In this document: positions 9,429 through 18,804 of the stretch, in pieces
Layout of the letters: each line of letters begins with the position of its first letter
How positions within the stretch are numbered: the first letter of the stretch is position 1
Source of the DNA: Maridesulfovibrio zosterae DSM 11974
GTDB lineage: Bacteria > Desulfobacterota > Desulfovibrionia > Desulfovibrionales > Desulfovibrionaceae
Direction of reading: 5' to 3'
Length of the DNA: 64,000 bases
NCBI RefSeq assembly: GCF_000425265.1
Contig: NZ_AUDC01000001.1
Location: forward strand, 1 to 64,000
Notes under the pieces: generated by a model
The model's database searches: none
What the model was told of the DNA's origin: nothing
Seen by the model: only the letters and a program-made list of their open reading frames with translations
Made by a program: the position numbers and the translations under genes

Positions 9429-12092
9429 ATGAGAGATATTAAGAAAAATATAATCTGGATTGTCATTGATACTTTACGGTCTGATATGCTGGCATCGTGT
9501 AAATCAAAAATGGCTGAGCCTAACGAGATAGACAAGGTGCTTGAACAGGGGATTTTGTTTACTGACGTTATGGCTACAGGCGGGGGGACCAGAATTTCTG
9601 CTCCATCATACTTTACATCCTTGCGCCCGGGGTTAACCGGAATGGCTCATATGGATATAGATACTTTGCGTAATCTTAATGATGATGCAATTTCAGTTAC
9701 TGAGCATTTTAAAAAGCATGGATACCGGACTCTTCGCTGGGATGACAGCAGTCTTGATTCCTGCCAGCCTAAATCAGGGTTTGAAATTTTTGAATCAGGA
9801 TATCCTACATTAGAGCACACCCCGTACAAGGATTACGACAATTCTTTGAGAGATGCTTTCCTTAAACGTTTGCGCATAGATGATCAGCCTTTTTTTGTTA
9901 ATATTCACCTCGATTACATCCATGACTTCGGCGGATACGCAAGCAAAAACTGGTCAACAGAGCAATATCTTAACATTGTAGCCTTACAAGCCAAAGATTT
10001 TCAAAAATTATGGGATAAACTTAATCCAGGTTCAGATGATATTGTGGTCATCTCTTCCGATCATGGCTGTATTCTTGATCGTGACTATATTGAGTATGAT
10101 AAAAACAAGCCATGGGATTTTTCAAATGCCAGAACTCAAGTTTTTGCATCTTTTATTGCAGACGGATTGACCCCATGTAAACGGCATAATTTGATTCGTA
10201 GTATAGATATAGCTCCGACTCTGCTTGATATGGCACTTGGAGAAGATATGCATGCGCAGGGGGTAAGTCTTACTTCTGTACTGCATGGCGGGCCAGAACT
10301 GGATTTAATTGGAATTGCCGAACGTAATGTGACGTTGGAAAAACAAAGCCTTACAGATTATACATGCCTCAGAAAAAAAAGTTGGGTGTATTTTATTAAG
10401 AACCATAAACCGTTTATGCTTTTCAACAGTGAAGATGGTGATCTGGCAGTTGATCGACTCGGCAAAGGTCTTGATGTTGAGAAAGAACTTCATCAGTATT
10501 ATGAAGATGTTATAGTTAATGGTCCTCGAACTCCTACAGAATTATACCAACAAAACGGTTTATCCATTTCAGATGTACGAGGTGAGCCGGAGATCAGCAT
10601 ATTACTTCCGGTATTCAGCTGGTCTGATGATATTCGTTTATGTCTGGATTCATTACTTGATCAGATTCTGTTTACCGAATTAGTTTTACTGAATGCAGAC
10701 TCCAGCGGTAAAGTTGCTGAAAAAATTACAGAACAATATAATGACAGGATGTACCTTCGCCATATTCAGGTCAAAGAGAAATCTTTAAATGAAATGTTGA
10801 ATATCGGACTTGAAAAAGCGAAGGGGACATATTGTGTAACTGCCACCCCGTTATGCCAATATACTGAAAATTTTTGCTATTCCCTGCGTGACGAGTTTTT
10901 GAAAAATTCTGATGTAGTGCTTGCCTACGCAAATTCCAAGCGTTTAATAAGAGACAGTCGTAAAATAGAATATTTAGGAACAGATGAATGTTTCGATGAG
11001 ATTCTATTTTCTCGGTTGGGGAGCGGATTTGAGCATAATTCAAACTCTGCGGAATTGTCTTTGCCTCATTTCAACGAGATCGGGGCGTGTGCTATGTTTA
11101 AAACCCAGACTATGCGCAACTCTCATGGATTTGCAGAGACTCTTGGTAGAACGTGGTATAAACTTAGCGAGAGTGGCAAAGTTAAGCATGTTCGCAAAGG
11201 GCTGACAATTTCAAAAGATCCATCAATTTTGAGACCGATTATGCCGGGACTGGAAAAACAATCAAGCATTAAGGTAAGTGTAATAGTTCCTGTTCTGGAA
11301 TCCAAGGTATTACATAATTTGCCGAAAGTTATGTCTATGTTGTCAGCCCAGTGCGTTGAAAGTATGGAAGTTATTTTATTATATTCGGGAGAGAATACAG
11401 GCTTTTTAAACGCTATTGCCAAAGATTTTTCAAATCTTAAAATCAAAATCGTAAAACACTCCGGGCTACTCCATGAACTTTTAAATGCCGGTCTTTATGC
11501 ATCACGGGGAGAATTTCTTTTCTGGCTGGACACTGCCGATAAACTTTTCCCAAAGTGTATTGGCCATATGATTGATTATATGGAGCAGAACAGGGACGCA
11601 AACGTTCTGCGTTGTGGCTTTCTCCTTGTTGAGCAGGGCAAGCCGGAGCAGGTTATCATTCCGTACAAATATAGCAGAGAGATGATGCAGGAAGTTTGTG
11701 ATTTGCGTGGATTGCTTTATAAACGTAAACTTCATAACGAGATAGGTGTTTTTAAGTCTTCAACAGAAAATGAATTTGGATGGGATCTTTGTATTAGATT
11801 ATCCTTGGTCAGTTCTTTTCAAATTATTGAAGAGCCGATGATTATAGCGTCAAGAAAACATCAATTTTTCATTAAGCCAGCCGTCAAATCATATAGTAGA
11901 ATCATTCGCAGCATGATTAGTGCTATGGGTGGTGAACTGGATTTAGTAAGACTTTATGAAGAGGATTTTAGGAGACATTCTGCGGGTAAGGCCCGCTATA
12001 TACTTGAAGAAGAGATGCTTATGATTTTAAAAGTTTTTAATGAGTCAGGAATAAGTATCAGAGGTCGCCTGAGAGTTCCCAAAATTTATTAA
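9429..12092 (+). CDS. sulfatase-like domain fused to two GT2-like domains
   Basis: The protein has 887 residues and no signal peptide or membrane helix, so it appears cytoplasmic. Residues 5-300 are an alkaline-phosphatase-superfamily (sulfatase-like) domain: IWIVIDTLRSD supplies N-terminal metal ligands (D14), ISSDHG is the second metal block, and SAPS at 57-60 is in the nucleophile position, with Tyr61 where sulfatases have Arg. Residues about 385-500 and 614-830 are two GT2-type folds, each beginning with a typical strand (ISILLPVF, KVSVIVPVL). The second keeps an acidic cluster, ASRGEFLFWLDTAD; the first has TATP at that place and lost the DxD, so it may be inactive. Members of this superfamily include phosphoethanolamine and phosphoglycerol transferases, so transfer of a phospho-group onto a glycan is plausible but unproven. 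Confidence 0.75.
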   Translation: MRDIKKNIIWIVIDTLRSDMLASCKSKMAEPNEIDKVLEQGILFTDVMATGGGTRISAPSYFTSLRPGLTGMAHMDIDTLRNLNDDAISVTEHFKKHGYRTLRWDDSSLDSCQPKSGFEIFESGYPTLEHTPYKDYDNSLRDAFLKRLRIDDQPFFVNIHLDYIHDFGGYASKNWSTEQYLNIVALQAKDFQKLWDKLNPGSDDIVVISSDHGCILDRDYIEYDKNKPWDFSNARTQVFASFIADGLTPCKRHNLIRSIDIAPTLLDMALGEDMHAQGVSLTSVLHGGPELDLIGIAERNVTLEKQSLTDYTCLRKKSWVYFIKNHKPFMLFNSEDGDLAVDRLGKGLDVEKELHQYYEDVIVNGPRTPTELYQQNGLSISDVRGEPEISILLPVFSWSDDIRLCLDSLLDQILFTELVLLNADSSGKVAEKITEQYNDRMYLRHIQVKEKSLNEMLNIGLEKAKGTYCVTATPLCQYTENFCYSLRDEFLKNSDVVLAYANSKRLIRDSRKIEYLGTDECFDEILFSRLGSGFEHNSNSAELSLPHFNEIGACAMFKTQTMRNSHGFAETLGRTWYKLSESGKVKHVRKGLTISKDPSILRPIMPGLEKQSSIKVSVIVPVLESKVLHNLPKVMSMLSAQCVESMEVILLYSGENTGFLNAIAKDFSNLKIKIVKHSGLLHELLNAGLYASRGEFLFWLDTADKLFPKCIGHMIDYMEQNRDANVLRCGFLLVEQGKPEQVIIPYKYSREMMQEVCDLRGLLYKRKLHNEIGVFKSSTENEFGWDLCIRLSLVSSFQIIEEPMIIASRKHQFFIKPAVKSYSRIIRSMISAMGGELDLVRLYEEDFRRHSAGKARYILEEEMLMILKVFNESGISIRGRLRVPKIY

Positions 12093-12364
12093 TAAGTCAG
12101 AAATACATACCGTAGGTAGTCTCAGATAGTCAGATGTTTCTTTAGATCAGTATTTTTTTATTTGAAGTTCTCTTATTAATCAATGGTAATAATTCCATTT
12201 TCAAAGGAGTGCAGCCCAATATTATTATAGAATGCGGCAATGATTCTGAATATGTCATTACCCGGAAATTATCTGCTTGCCTGTCTTCTTAAGCGGGCAT
12301 ATAACCATTCTCCTGTTTATCCGGTATCAATTTCAAAATCTTAACTTCCGGTTGCTGATAGACC

Positions 12365-13633
12365 ATGTTCAACACCTTACAACGATATACTGGATGGCTC
12401 ATCCTTTCGACGCTGCTACTTTTTCTAGCCAGTAAACTTAACGCTTCTCTTGGTATCGCGGTTGCCGCAATGGCCTGGCTGGTAGTTATTATAGAATGGA
12501 GCAGACTTTCCGCAGGCTCTCGCAAACAGGCATGTTTTCTTCTTGGTACAGGGATAGCCGCCTTGCTGTTCTCAGCATGGCATGGAACTTTTCTTGGATG
12601 GGAAAAGGTCATGACCCAGAATTTGCAGTTACTGCCAATGTTTATAGCCGTATCCTTTTTGGCATTGACCACCCCTGCTGTTCAAGATGACAATCTGCCA
12701 CGGGGAAAGCGGGCCATAATAACCACCTCAGTGGGAACTACGCTGATCGGTGCTGTCATTAATATTTCTATTCTTTTTGTTTTAGGGGATCGTCTTGAGC
12801 GTAACAATACTCTGAGCAAAGCACAGGCTATTCTGCTCGGGCGTTCATTCTGCGCAGCGGCATGGTGGTCACCGTTTTTTATTTCCGCCGGTGTTGCCCT
12901 GACTTACGCTCCGGATATGCAGTACAGCCGGACGCTTCTGCCGGGGATCATTCTTTGCGCATTTGCGCTTTGCTTCTCGATTGTAGAGGTTGCTTTTATT
13001 CGCAGAATCGAATTCACCGGTTATCCGGTGCGGGTGGAAAGCATGACCGTGCCTCTTCTACTTGCGACGGCGGTAATCACCGGTCATCATTTTTTTCCCG
13101 AAGTGGGCATGATTCTTCTGATCTGCCTTGTGGCCCCTCCAGCAGCTATTCTGCTGATGCGTAGCAGACCTAGACTGCCACATCTCCATGATTTTATCAG
13201 CAATAGAATCGTCTCTACGGTCAGCCAGTTCGTACTTTTTCTTACTGCCGGAGTGTTTTCCGTTGGCATTACCTCGCTTATTCATGTTTATCCGGAACTG
13301 TTCAATTTCACAGGGGCAACATTCTCCCACGGTCTTTTTGCTGTGGTTTCTGCTCTGTTGATCGGTATGGGGCTTATCGGTGTACACCCACTGGTTGGTA
13401 TTTCCATCCTCAGCCCGCTGTTGCTGCCCCTGCATCCCGATAATTCACGGCTCGCATTTCTGTTTCTCACAAGCTGGGCTGTTTCGACCGGCAGCAGTCC
13501 GCTGTCCGGAGTGGGGCTGGTCCTGACCAGTCGATATAATGTGTCGCCACGGGCTATTTTGGCGAATAACTTCCACTATGTTATTACCATGTGGATTGTC
13601 GCAAACGTGGTTAATATACTTTATTTCAAGTAG
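12365..13633 (+). CDS. multi-spanning membrane transporter of unknown substrate
   Basis: This 422-residue protein is strongly hydrophobic, with about 11-12 predicted helices. The second half has small-residue-rich breaks, LIGVHPLVGISIL and TGSSPLSGVGLVL, that resemble re-entrant substrate loops of ion-transporter-superfamily carriers. An N-terminal counterpart around WWSPFFISAGVALT suggests two repeated halves. I recognise no specific family. The ribosome-binding site is weak. A 272-base gap separates it from the cassette upstream, so co-transcription is uncertain. Confidence 0.6.
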   Translation: MFNTLQRYTGWLILSTLLLFLASKLNASLGIAVAAMAWLVVIIEWSRLSAGSRKQACFLLGTGIAALLFSAWHGTFLGWEKVMTQNLQLLPMFIAVSFLALTTPAVQDDNLPRGKRAIITTSVGTTLIGAVINISILFVLGDRLERNNTLSKAQAILLGRSFCAAAWWSPFFISAGVALTYAPDMQYSRTLLPGIILCAFALCFSIVEVAFIRRIEFTGYPVRVESMTVPLLLATAVITGHHFFPEVGMILLICLVAPPAAILLMRSRPRLPHLHDFISNRIVSTVSQFVLFLTAGVFSVGITSLIHVYPELFNFTGATFSHGLFAVVSALLIGMGLIGVHPLVGISILSPLLLPLHPDNSRLAFLFLTSWAVSTGSSPLSGVGLVLTSRYNVSPRAILANNFHYVITMWIVANVVNILYFK

Positions 13634-13879
13634 TATTCAGATATAAATTGCGATTGTTCGGCTAATGCGATTTAAATCAGTTCGCAGTCATCTCATTACC
13701 TGCACAGTATAATTTTTAAAATTCATAAGTTACTGAATTATAGAATATTATAAACACGGAGTGCGGGATAGTGTGAAGCGTGGGGAGTGTAAATTAAAAA
13801 ATGGAAGTTCGTGATAGACAACTTATAAGGAATATGGATTGTTAATTGTAATTATTAACTGCACGGTTGCGATCTCAAG
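13634..13879. other. intergenic region between convergent genes
   Basis: An AT-rich gap lies between the transporter and the convergent methyltransferase. It holds no supported gene; only the terminator at its right edge is clear. Confidence 0.5.
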
Positions 13880-13919
13880 AAAATAAAAAGGGACAGCAGG
13901 TATGAATCCTGCTGTCCCT
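13880..13919 (-). terminator. rho-independent terminator of the methyltransferase gene
   Basis: The arms AGGGACAGCAGG and CCTGCTGTCCCT pair over 12 bases with a seven-base loop. On the minus strand the stem is followed by CTTTTTATTTT. Confidence 0.9.
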
Positions 13920-13928
13920 CTATTTATG

Positions 13929-14702
13929 CTATTTAGCAGATTTCTGGGCAATTACATACCCAAAGCTGGTCCAGCGTCCGTTGTCTATTTCAAGGGTTTT
14001 CGGGTCGCCATCAGGGTCCTTTTTACAGAAAGGATCGTGTTTTGCGAATTCCGTCCACCAGGACCATGCATCTGGTGCATAGCCGCTTTCAAGAATGATG
14101 AATCCGGCGCGCTCAATGTCTGCTGTTGTGCTATTAATGTTTCTGAAACATTCCTTCCACGGAAAATCCTTTTGAGATACATACGGCTCAAGGTCTTCCG
14201 GCAAAGGTATATCATAGCACATTGGTTCGCCAAGCCCAAATACACCTTCAGGTTTGAGTACCCGGTGTATTTCTTTCAGGCAGTCTATATATCCTTCTTC
14301 GCCATTCATGCCGCGAACCATTTCGAGTGCGGTTGTAGAATAGACAAAATCAAAGGATTCGGATGCGAAGTTCGTATCCGGTACTCCTATCCGTTGCCCT
14401 AGTATCCGGTTCGACACTCCCCACAACTCCGCATTCCTGCGAAGATGTTCCACCATTGGATCTCCCTGCATACGGTCGTCCCAAGGATCTATTGCGTGGA
14501 TATCTACATCATACTCTTTAGCAAGAAAACAGGTTTGAACACCTCTGTTGCAACCGACATCAAGCAGACGCGAACCGCGTCTAAGCTTCATTTTTTGAGC
14601 CATAAAATCGCTCAATCGCAACCCTCCGGGGCCGCTGCATTGCGTATATATATAGTCAAGGTCGGTGTACTTATTTGATTTTGAATAATTTATTTGCGTC
14701 AT
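13929..14702 (-). CDS. SAM-dependent methyltransferase
   Basis: The protein has 257 residues. SAM motif I is LLDVGCNRGVQTC, followed by IHAIDPWDD, FDFVYSTTALEMV and IHRVLKPEGVFGLGEP. A tryptophan-rich C-terminal part (APDAWSWWTEF) probably forms the substrate pocket. Unlike the methyltransferase at 8695 it stands alone, with its own terminator and a long upstream region. The substrate is unknown. The start is ATG 14702; a GGAG is present about nine bases before it. Confidence 0.8.
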   Translation of the reverse strand: MTQINYSKSNKYTDLDYIYTQCSGPGGLRLSDFMAQKMKLRRGSRLLDVGCNRGVQTCFLAKEYDVDIHAIDPWDDRMQGDPMVEHLRRNAELWGVSNRILGQRIGVPDTNFASESFDFVYSTTALEMVRGMNGEEGYIDCLKEIHRVLKPEGVFGLGEPMCYDIPLPEDLEPYVSQKDFPWKECFRNINSTTADIERAGFIILESGYAPDAWSWWTEFAKHDPFCKKDPDGDPKTLEIDNGRWTSFGYVIAQKSAK

Positions 14703-14942
14703 TGGATGACTCCTGCTGTTTGTTGTTCCTGGGTAGGGACTTTTGTCCTTTCAATGGTCAACAGGATGTACTCCGTCTGCCGCGCTACGAATCCATCAGC
14801 AGACGGATTACGCTACTATTCTCTTTCTCATGTATCCCTCGTAGTAAAGTTTCTTTCATGTTTTTCATCTATCAGCTGGGCCAATGTTGATAGGAAAATT
14901 TTTAGCGCATTTTGTTTTCAGCGTCAATTCCAGCCGCAGGCC
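14703..14942 (-). other. long upstream region of the methyltransferase gene, possible structured leader
   Basis: On the minus strand this 240-base region contains CCGTCTGC and GCAGACGG (14772-14805) as an eight-base-pair perfect stem with an 18-base loop, and a small hairpin GGACAAAAGTCC near 14738-14749. No known riboswitch consensus was recognised. It may be a structured leader or chance pairing; the region holds no supported open frame. Confidence 0.3.
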
Positions 14943-14946
14943 TAAA

Positions 14947-14974
14947 AAAAGACCGGAACGCTTTCCGGTCTTTT
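14947..14974 (-). terminator. rho-independent terminator after the BON lipoprotein gene
   Basis: AAAAGACCGGAA and TTCCGGTCTTTT form a 12-pair stem with a four-base loop. On the minus strand it is followed by more T residues, 30 bases past the stop codon at 15005. Confidence 0.9.
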
Positions 14975-15004
14975 CTGTATGAATAAGAATATTCCTGATC
15001 AGAA

Positions 15005-15562
15005 TTATTTCTTTACCTTCAGGTAGGATTTCACTCCGCGTACTCCTTCCACAGCTTTTGCATGGGCAATGGACTTATCCAGCTGGGTCTGTGAGCCTAC
15101 AAGTCCGAGCAGAATCACCTTGCACTGGACGACCTTGACTTCTACGTTGGTGGACCAGATGTCGCCGTCTCCGATGAGATCTTTTTTGACTGAGGCCAGA
15201 ATCCCCAGATTATCAGTTGTTCCGCAGGTGGGATCTTCCTTTTTAGGTACAAGGTATGTGCTTACGCCCTTTACTCCTTCAACGTTTTGGGCAATGGACA
15301 CAGCCTTAGTTATCTGGACAGAGTTATCATATTCACCCACAAGGTAGACATGGCTCATGAAAGTGTATGGTTCAATGGACAGCACTGAAACATCGTCGTC
15401 ATCCAGATAGCGCTTCATGATTGTCGCGGAGATGGTGGCATCGGAGGTCTGCTGGCCCACACTGCGTTCATCCATGGCGCCCTTATAGATGGTGCTGCAG
15501 CCGGTAGTGGACATGACAGCCATTAATATGAGGATCAAATAGATGGCGATATGTTTGTTCAT
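15005..15562 (-). CDS. lipoprotein with two BON domains
   Basis: The protein has 185 residues. A signal peptide ends in the lipobox MSTTGC, so C22 would be lipidated. Two BON domains follow (about 38-105 and 115-185), each with the VYLVGEYD or VILLGLVG strand and the AxxVEGVxGV turn. Double-BON lipoproteins such as DolP (YraP) sit in the outer membrane and bind phospholipid to support envelope integrity; a similar role is likely. GGAGG before the ATG gives a strong start. It is flanked by its own terminator and seems monocistronic. Confidence 0.9.
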   Translation of the reverse strand: MNKHIAIYLILILMAVMSTTGCSTIYKGAMDERSVGQQTSDATISATIMKRYLDDDDVSVLSIEPYTFMSHVYLVGEYDNSVQITKAVSIAQNVEGVKGVSTYLVPKKEDPTCGTTDNLGILASVKKDLIGDGDIWSTNVEVKVVQCKVILLGLVGSQTQLDKSIAHAKAVEGVRGVKSYLKVKK

Positions 15563-15724
15563 GAGCTCCTCCTTGGCCTTTGAGCCTTGGTTATTGTGTG
15601 TGGGCCTGATTTACATGGAGTACCAGTCTCATAAATATATGCCGAAATAGACGCTCTGGCAATGCGGGAGTTTTATATCGTTCTTTACATCGCACATTTT
15701 ATGTAAAAATGATAAATTTTCTGC

Positions 15725-16090
15725 TTATATCCACTGGTCATTTGCTGCAGTGAGGTCACTGTCAGCTTCTCCGGTATTTATCACCCCGCGCGGCTCAATG
15801 ATGAGTATCTGGCATTCTTCGGGTGCAAAAGGTTTATGTTCAACTCCTTTCTTAACAACAAACATTTCACCTTCTGCAATGTTTACCTTGCCATCACGGA
15901 ATTCAATTTCCATTTCTCCTGAAATAACCATAAAAAGTTCATCTGTATCTTTATGGTCGTGCCATACAAAACTGCCTTTTACCTTAGCAAGTTTAAATTG
16001 GTAATCGTTCATTTCAGCAATTACTTTTGGGGACCAATGTTCTGTAAACTTAGAAAATTTATTTTTAAAGTTGATTGATTCGTATTTCAT
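15725..16090 (-). CDS. small cupin-fold protein
   Basis: The protein has 121 residues with a single cupin barrel. The first cupin motif supplies HDH and a glutamate (FVWHDHKDTDELFMVISG); the second gives GVEHKP. These are the usual three-histidine-one-glutamate metal ligands. AAAGGAG before the ATG supports the start. Such small cupins often act as sugar or aromatic isomerases or dioxygenase-like proteins; no substrate is indicated. It lies 55 bases after the LysE-type gene on the same strand, so the two may be co-transcribed. Confidence 0.85.
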   Translation of the reverse strand: MKYESINFKNKFSKFTEHWSPKVIAEMNDYQFKLAKVKGSFVWHDHKDTDELFMVISGEMEIEFRDGKVNIAEGEMFVVKKGVEHKPFAPEECQILIIEPRGVINTGEADSDLTAANDQWI

Positions 16091-16145
16091 TATAGTATCT
16101 CCTTTTTTTGTATGTCTTTTGAATGTTGCATTAAAATATTTAAAA

Positions 16146-16775
16146 CTATGAGTCTAACGCCAGTTTTGCACCAAGGGCGATCAGACAGCCGCCGATGATT
16201 TTTTCCAGCTTATGTTGGAATCTGGTAAACAATTTCATTGTGCGGGAGTCTGTTAGCACAAATACAATAAATGAAAACCATAATAAATGGGTCAATGAAA
16301 TAAAAAATCCCACACCCACTTTGGCGCTTAAAGAGGTTGCAGGAGATATTACCTGCGTGAACAATGCGATGAAGAACAGCATGGTTTTCGGGTTGAGCGC
16401 ATTACATAAAAATCCGTTACTAAATGCATTCCAAAAGTTGATTGAAATAGTTTCGTCATTGCTGTCTGCAGCAGCGGAATTTTCTTTCTGAGGCATGAAT
16501 GCTGAGATACCCAGCCAGATTAAATAAGCTGCTCCGGCAAATTTAACAGCTTCAAGAATCCATGAGTATTCTGAAACAATGTAGCTGAGTCCAAGCAGGG
16601 TATACGTTATGTGTACCACAACGCCACTTGCAATGCCCAGAGCTGTGGCTAATCCCATTTTTCTCCCATATCGAAGTCCATTTCTGAGAATTACTGCAAA
16701 ATCAGGTCCGGGACTTACGACAGCCAGCACTGTTATCATCCCAACTAAAAACGCATTTGACTCAAATAAATTCAT
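16146..16775 (-). CDS. LysE/RhtB-family amino-acid exporter
   Basis: The protein has 209 residues and about six membrane helices. The N-terminal VLAVVSPGPDFAVILRNGL and GIASGVVVHITYTLLG are diagnostic of the LysE/RhtB family, which exports amino acids or derivatives from the cytoplasm. GGAGG nine bases before the ATG fixes the start. The gene is divergent from the LysR-type gene at 16884, a classic exporter/regulator pair, so control by that regulator is likely. The exported substrate is unknown. Confidence 0.9.
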   Translation of the reverse strand: MNLFESNAFLVGMITVLAVVSPGPDFAVILRNGLRYGRKMGLATALGIASGVVVHITYTLLGLSYIVSEYSWILEAVKFAGAAYLIWLGISAFMPQKENSAAADSNDETISINFWNAFSNGFLCNALNPKTMLFFIALFTQVISPATSLSAKVGVGFFISLTHLLWFSFIVFVLTDSRTMKLFTRFQHKLEKIIGGCLIALGAKLALDS

Positions 16776-16883
16776 ATAAATTATCCTCCGTAGACATCAA
16801 GTATGGTATGATATAAAAGAATTTACGGGATAAAAAAAACGAAATTAAATCACATTAACTATGAAAAAAAATCACAGATAGTC
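16776..16883. promoter_or_regulatory. divergent promoter region of the exporter and its LysR regulator
   Basis: This 108-base AT-rich gap separates two divergent genes and should hold both promoters and the LysR operator. No clear T-N11-A inverted repeat could be singled out by eye. Confidence 0.4.
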
Positions 16884-17753
16884 ATGAATAATCTTCCTCC
16901 ATTAAAACCGCTCATCAGTTTCCGGGCAGCAGCCAGATATAGCAGCTTTACCAAAGCGGCACACGAGCTGAACCTGACTCATGGAGCAGTCAGCAGGGCT
17001 GTGAAACAACTTGAAGAATTCTTTGGATTTGATCTTTTTGAAAGACGCAATCGTAGACTTTTCCTTACTGAGAAAGGAAAACTTCTGGCAGAAGGCGTAG
17101 AAGAGGTGCTGGAAAAATTAAAAAATGTAAGCGAGGCAGTACGAATTCCAGAATCAAAGCGCAGACTGTCTGTATCTTGTGAACCATCTCTTGCCATGCG
17201 CTGGTTGATGCCGAAACTTGAGGATTTTCGTTTAAAACATCCGCAAATAGATATTCATTTGTCTACTGGAGGCGGCCCGATTGATCTGTCAGCAGAAGGG
17301 GTGCATCTTGCTATTCGGCGTTCTGATTTTACATGGCCGTCGTACTACCAGTGTACAACCATCGGTAAAGAGCGGATTGGTCCCGTATGCAGTCCCGGTT
17401 ACTGGGAACAACATCAGCATACTCCGAAGCTCCTTCTCCATACCCGGACTCGTCCGGAAGCATGGACAGACTGGAAAATATTATCAGCTTCTCCGATTGA
17501 GACTGATTCAGAAAAATATTTTGATCATTTTTATTTCAGTCTGCAAGCGGCAATAACAGGATTTGGAATCGCAATAGGCCCTGAACCTTTGGTTTACGAT
17601 GACATTAAACAGGGATTACTTATCGCACCTTACGGTTTTAAGAAGACTCAAAGTGATTACGTAATCCTTTCTCTGCACGATCCTGAAACAAACGCAGATA
17701 TGAGAGTATTTGTTGACTGGATTATAGGCAAGCTTGCTCTTCCATCTATTTAA
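16884..17753 (+). CDS. LysR-type transcriptional regulator, GcvA-like
   Basis: The protein has 289 residues. The N-terminal winged helix (SFRAAARYSSFTKAAHELNL, then AVSRAVKQLEEFFG) is typical of LysR proteins, and the motif order PLISFRAAAR resembles the GcvA subgroup. The C-terminal effector domain starts near residue 92. Its place divergent from the exporter gene suggests it senses the exported compound and activates that gene. The ribosome-binding site is weak. Confidence 0.9.
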   Translation: MNNLPPLKPLISFRAAARYSSFTKAAHELNLTHGAVSRAVKQLEEFFGFDLFERRNRRLFLTEKGKLLAEGVEEVLEKLKNVSEAVRIPESKRRLSVSCEPSLAMRWLMPKLEDFRLKHPQIDIHLSTGGGPIDLSAEGVHLAIRRSDFTWPSYYQCTTIGKERIGPVCSPGYWEQHQHTPKLLLHTRTRPEAWTDWKILSASPIETDSEKYFDHFYFSLQAAITGFGIAIGPEPLVYDDIKQGLLIAPYGFKKTQSDYVILSLHDPETNADMRVFVDWIIGKLALPSI

Positions 17754-17768
17754 TTGTGCAAATGGGGA

Positions 17769-18548
17769 CTAGAAATTGGTCTTTCCAATTGGAATATATT
17801 TATGCACTATTGCTTCATAAGTCCCATCCTGCTTGATCTGCTTAAGAGCTTCGCTTATTTTTTCTAGATTTCCAAAATAATTTTTTCTGGAAAAGGCCAG
17901 ATATGTGTCTGATTTAGAGTATATTATAGGCATACCTGTTTCTGGGCCACTGATAGGTTCTATTTTGTCCAGCAATCCATTATCCTTCAAGGATTTCATT
18001 ACAGGGTAATAGTCTCCGAAAAAAATATCCAGACGTCCTGCAAGTAATTTTTTTATATTTAAATCAATGTCTTTTACCATTTCAACACATCTGAACTTAT
18101 CAGATTCAATGGCATTTGTTACTTCTTTACCATAGTAGTAACCGCGGCCGATTCCAACATTAAGCATAGTTGCAGATGAAAAGTCCTTGTTAAGAAAAGT
18201 TGATGATCCTACCCGTCTGAATGCAACGACTTTTTCGGTTATAAGAACTACATCAGGATAGACCAGATATTCCGCTCTTTCTCTTGTAAGCCCTGCATTA
18301 AATATAGCGTCAGCTGTACCTTTTCTGGCCATACTTAAAGCTCTTTTCCATGGCACAATCTTTAATTTTACTCTAAATCCAGCACGTCTGGCGGCTTCTT
18401 TGACTATATCAACAAGAAAACCTTTGAGGATATCGTGCTCAAGGTATGCTTGCGGAGTATTATCAAGTGTTACAATAGTAAGCTCTCTTGCCTGCGTTAT
18501 ACAGGGGGATAGTAAAAGAAATATGGTAAGTACTAGGTATTTAAACAT
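17769..18548 (-). CDS. orphan periplasmic solute-binding protein, family 3
   Basis: The protein has 259 residues. A signal peptide (cleavage after about residue 20, CITQA) is followed by a type II periplasmic binding fold: LTIVTLDNTPQAYLEHDILKG, the hinge block ADAIFNAGLTRERAEYLVYP, and a typical C-terminal LEKISEALKQIKQDGTY. No permease or ATPase gene adjoins it, so it may serve a sensor or a remote transporter. GGAG stands just before the ATG. It converges with the LysR gene, with only 15 bases between the stops and no clear terminator. Confidence 0.85.
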   Translation of the reverse strand: MFKYLVLTIFLLLSPCITQARELTIVTLDNTPQAYLEHDILKGFLVDIVKEAARRAGFRVKLKIVPWKRALSMARKGTADAIFNAGLTRERAEYLVYPDVVLITEKVVAFRRVGSSTFLNKDFSSATMLNVGIGRGYYYGKEVTNAIESDKFRCVEMVKDIDLNIKKLLAGRLDIFFGDYYPVMKSLKDNGLLDKIEPISGPETGMPIIYSKSDTYLAFSRKNYFGNLEKISEALKQIKQDGTYEAIVHKYIPIGKTNF

Positions 18549-18804
18549 TTTTTCTCCATATAGTGATCCTGCGTAGCTTTGAAAAAAGATATAAATTGCA
18601 GATGGTTATTTTCAGATAGCTACCAACCGTTAATATAACCACAATCTGCAATTGATTCAAAGATTATTTAATCTCCTCAAGTTTTTATTATGCGTAGAGG
18701 CTTTGATGCAAGCATTGCTACAATTTTCATAAAATATCTGCTAAGAGGAATAGGTATAGGTTTTAACATTTAGCTAATACTAAGATTAAGGTCTGGAGGA
18801 AAAT

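Noticed and set aside
12289-12672. 127-residue frame opposite the transporter
   Set aside because: It is antisense to a well-supported membrane protein and has no recognisable features.
13902-14402. 166-residue plus-strand frame over the methyltransferase
   Set aside because: It is antisense to a gene with intact SAM motifs and begins inside its terminator hairpin.
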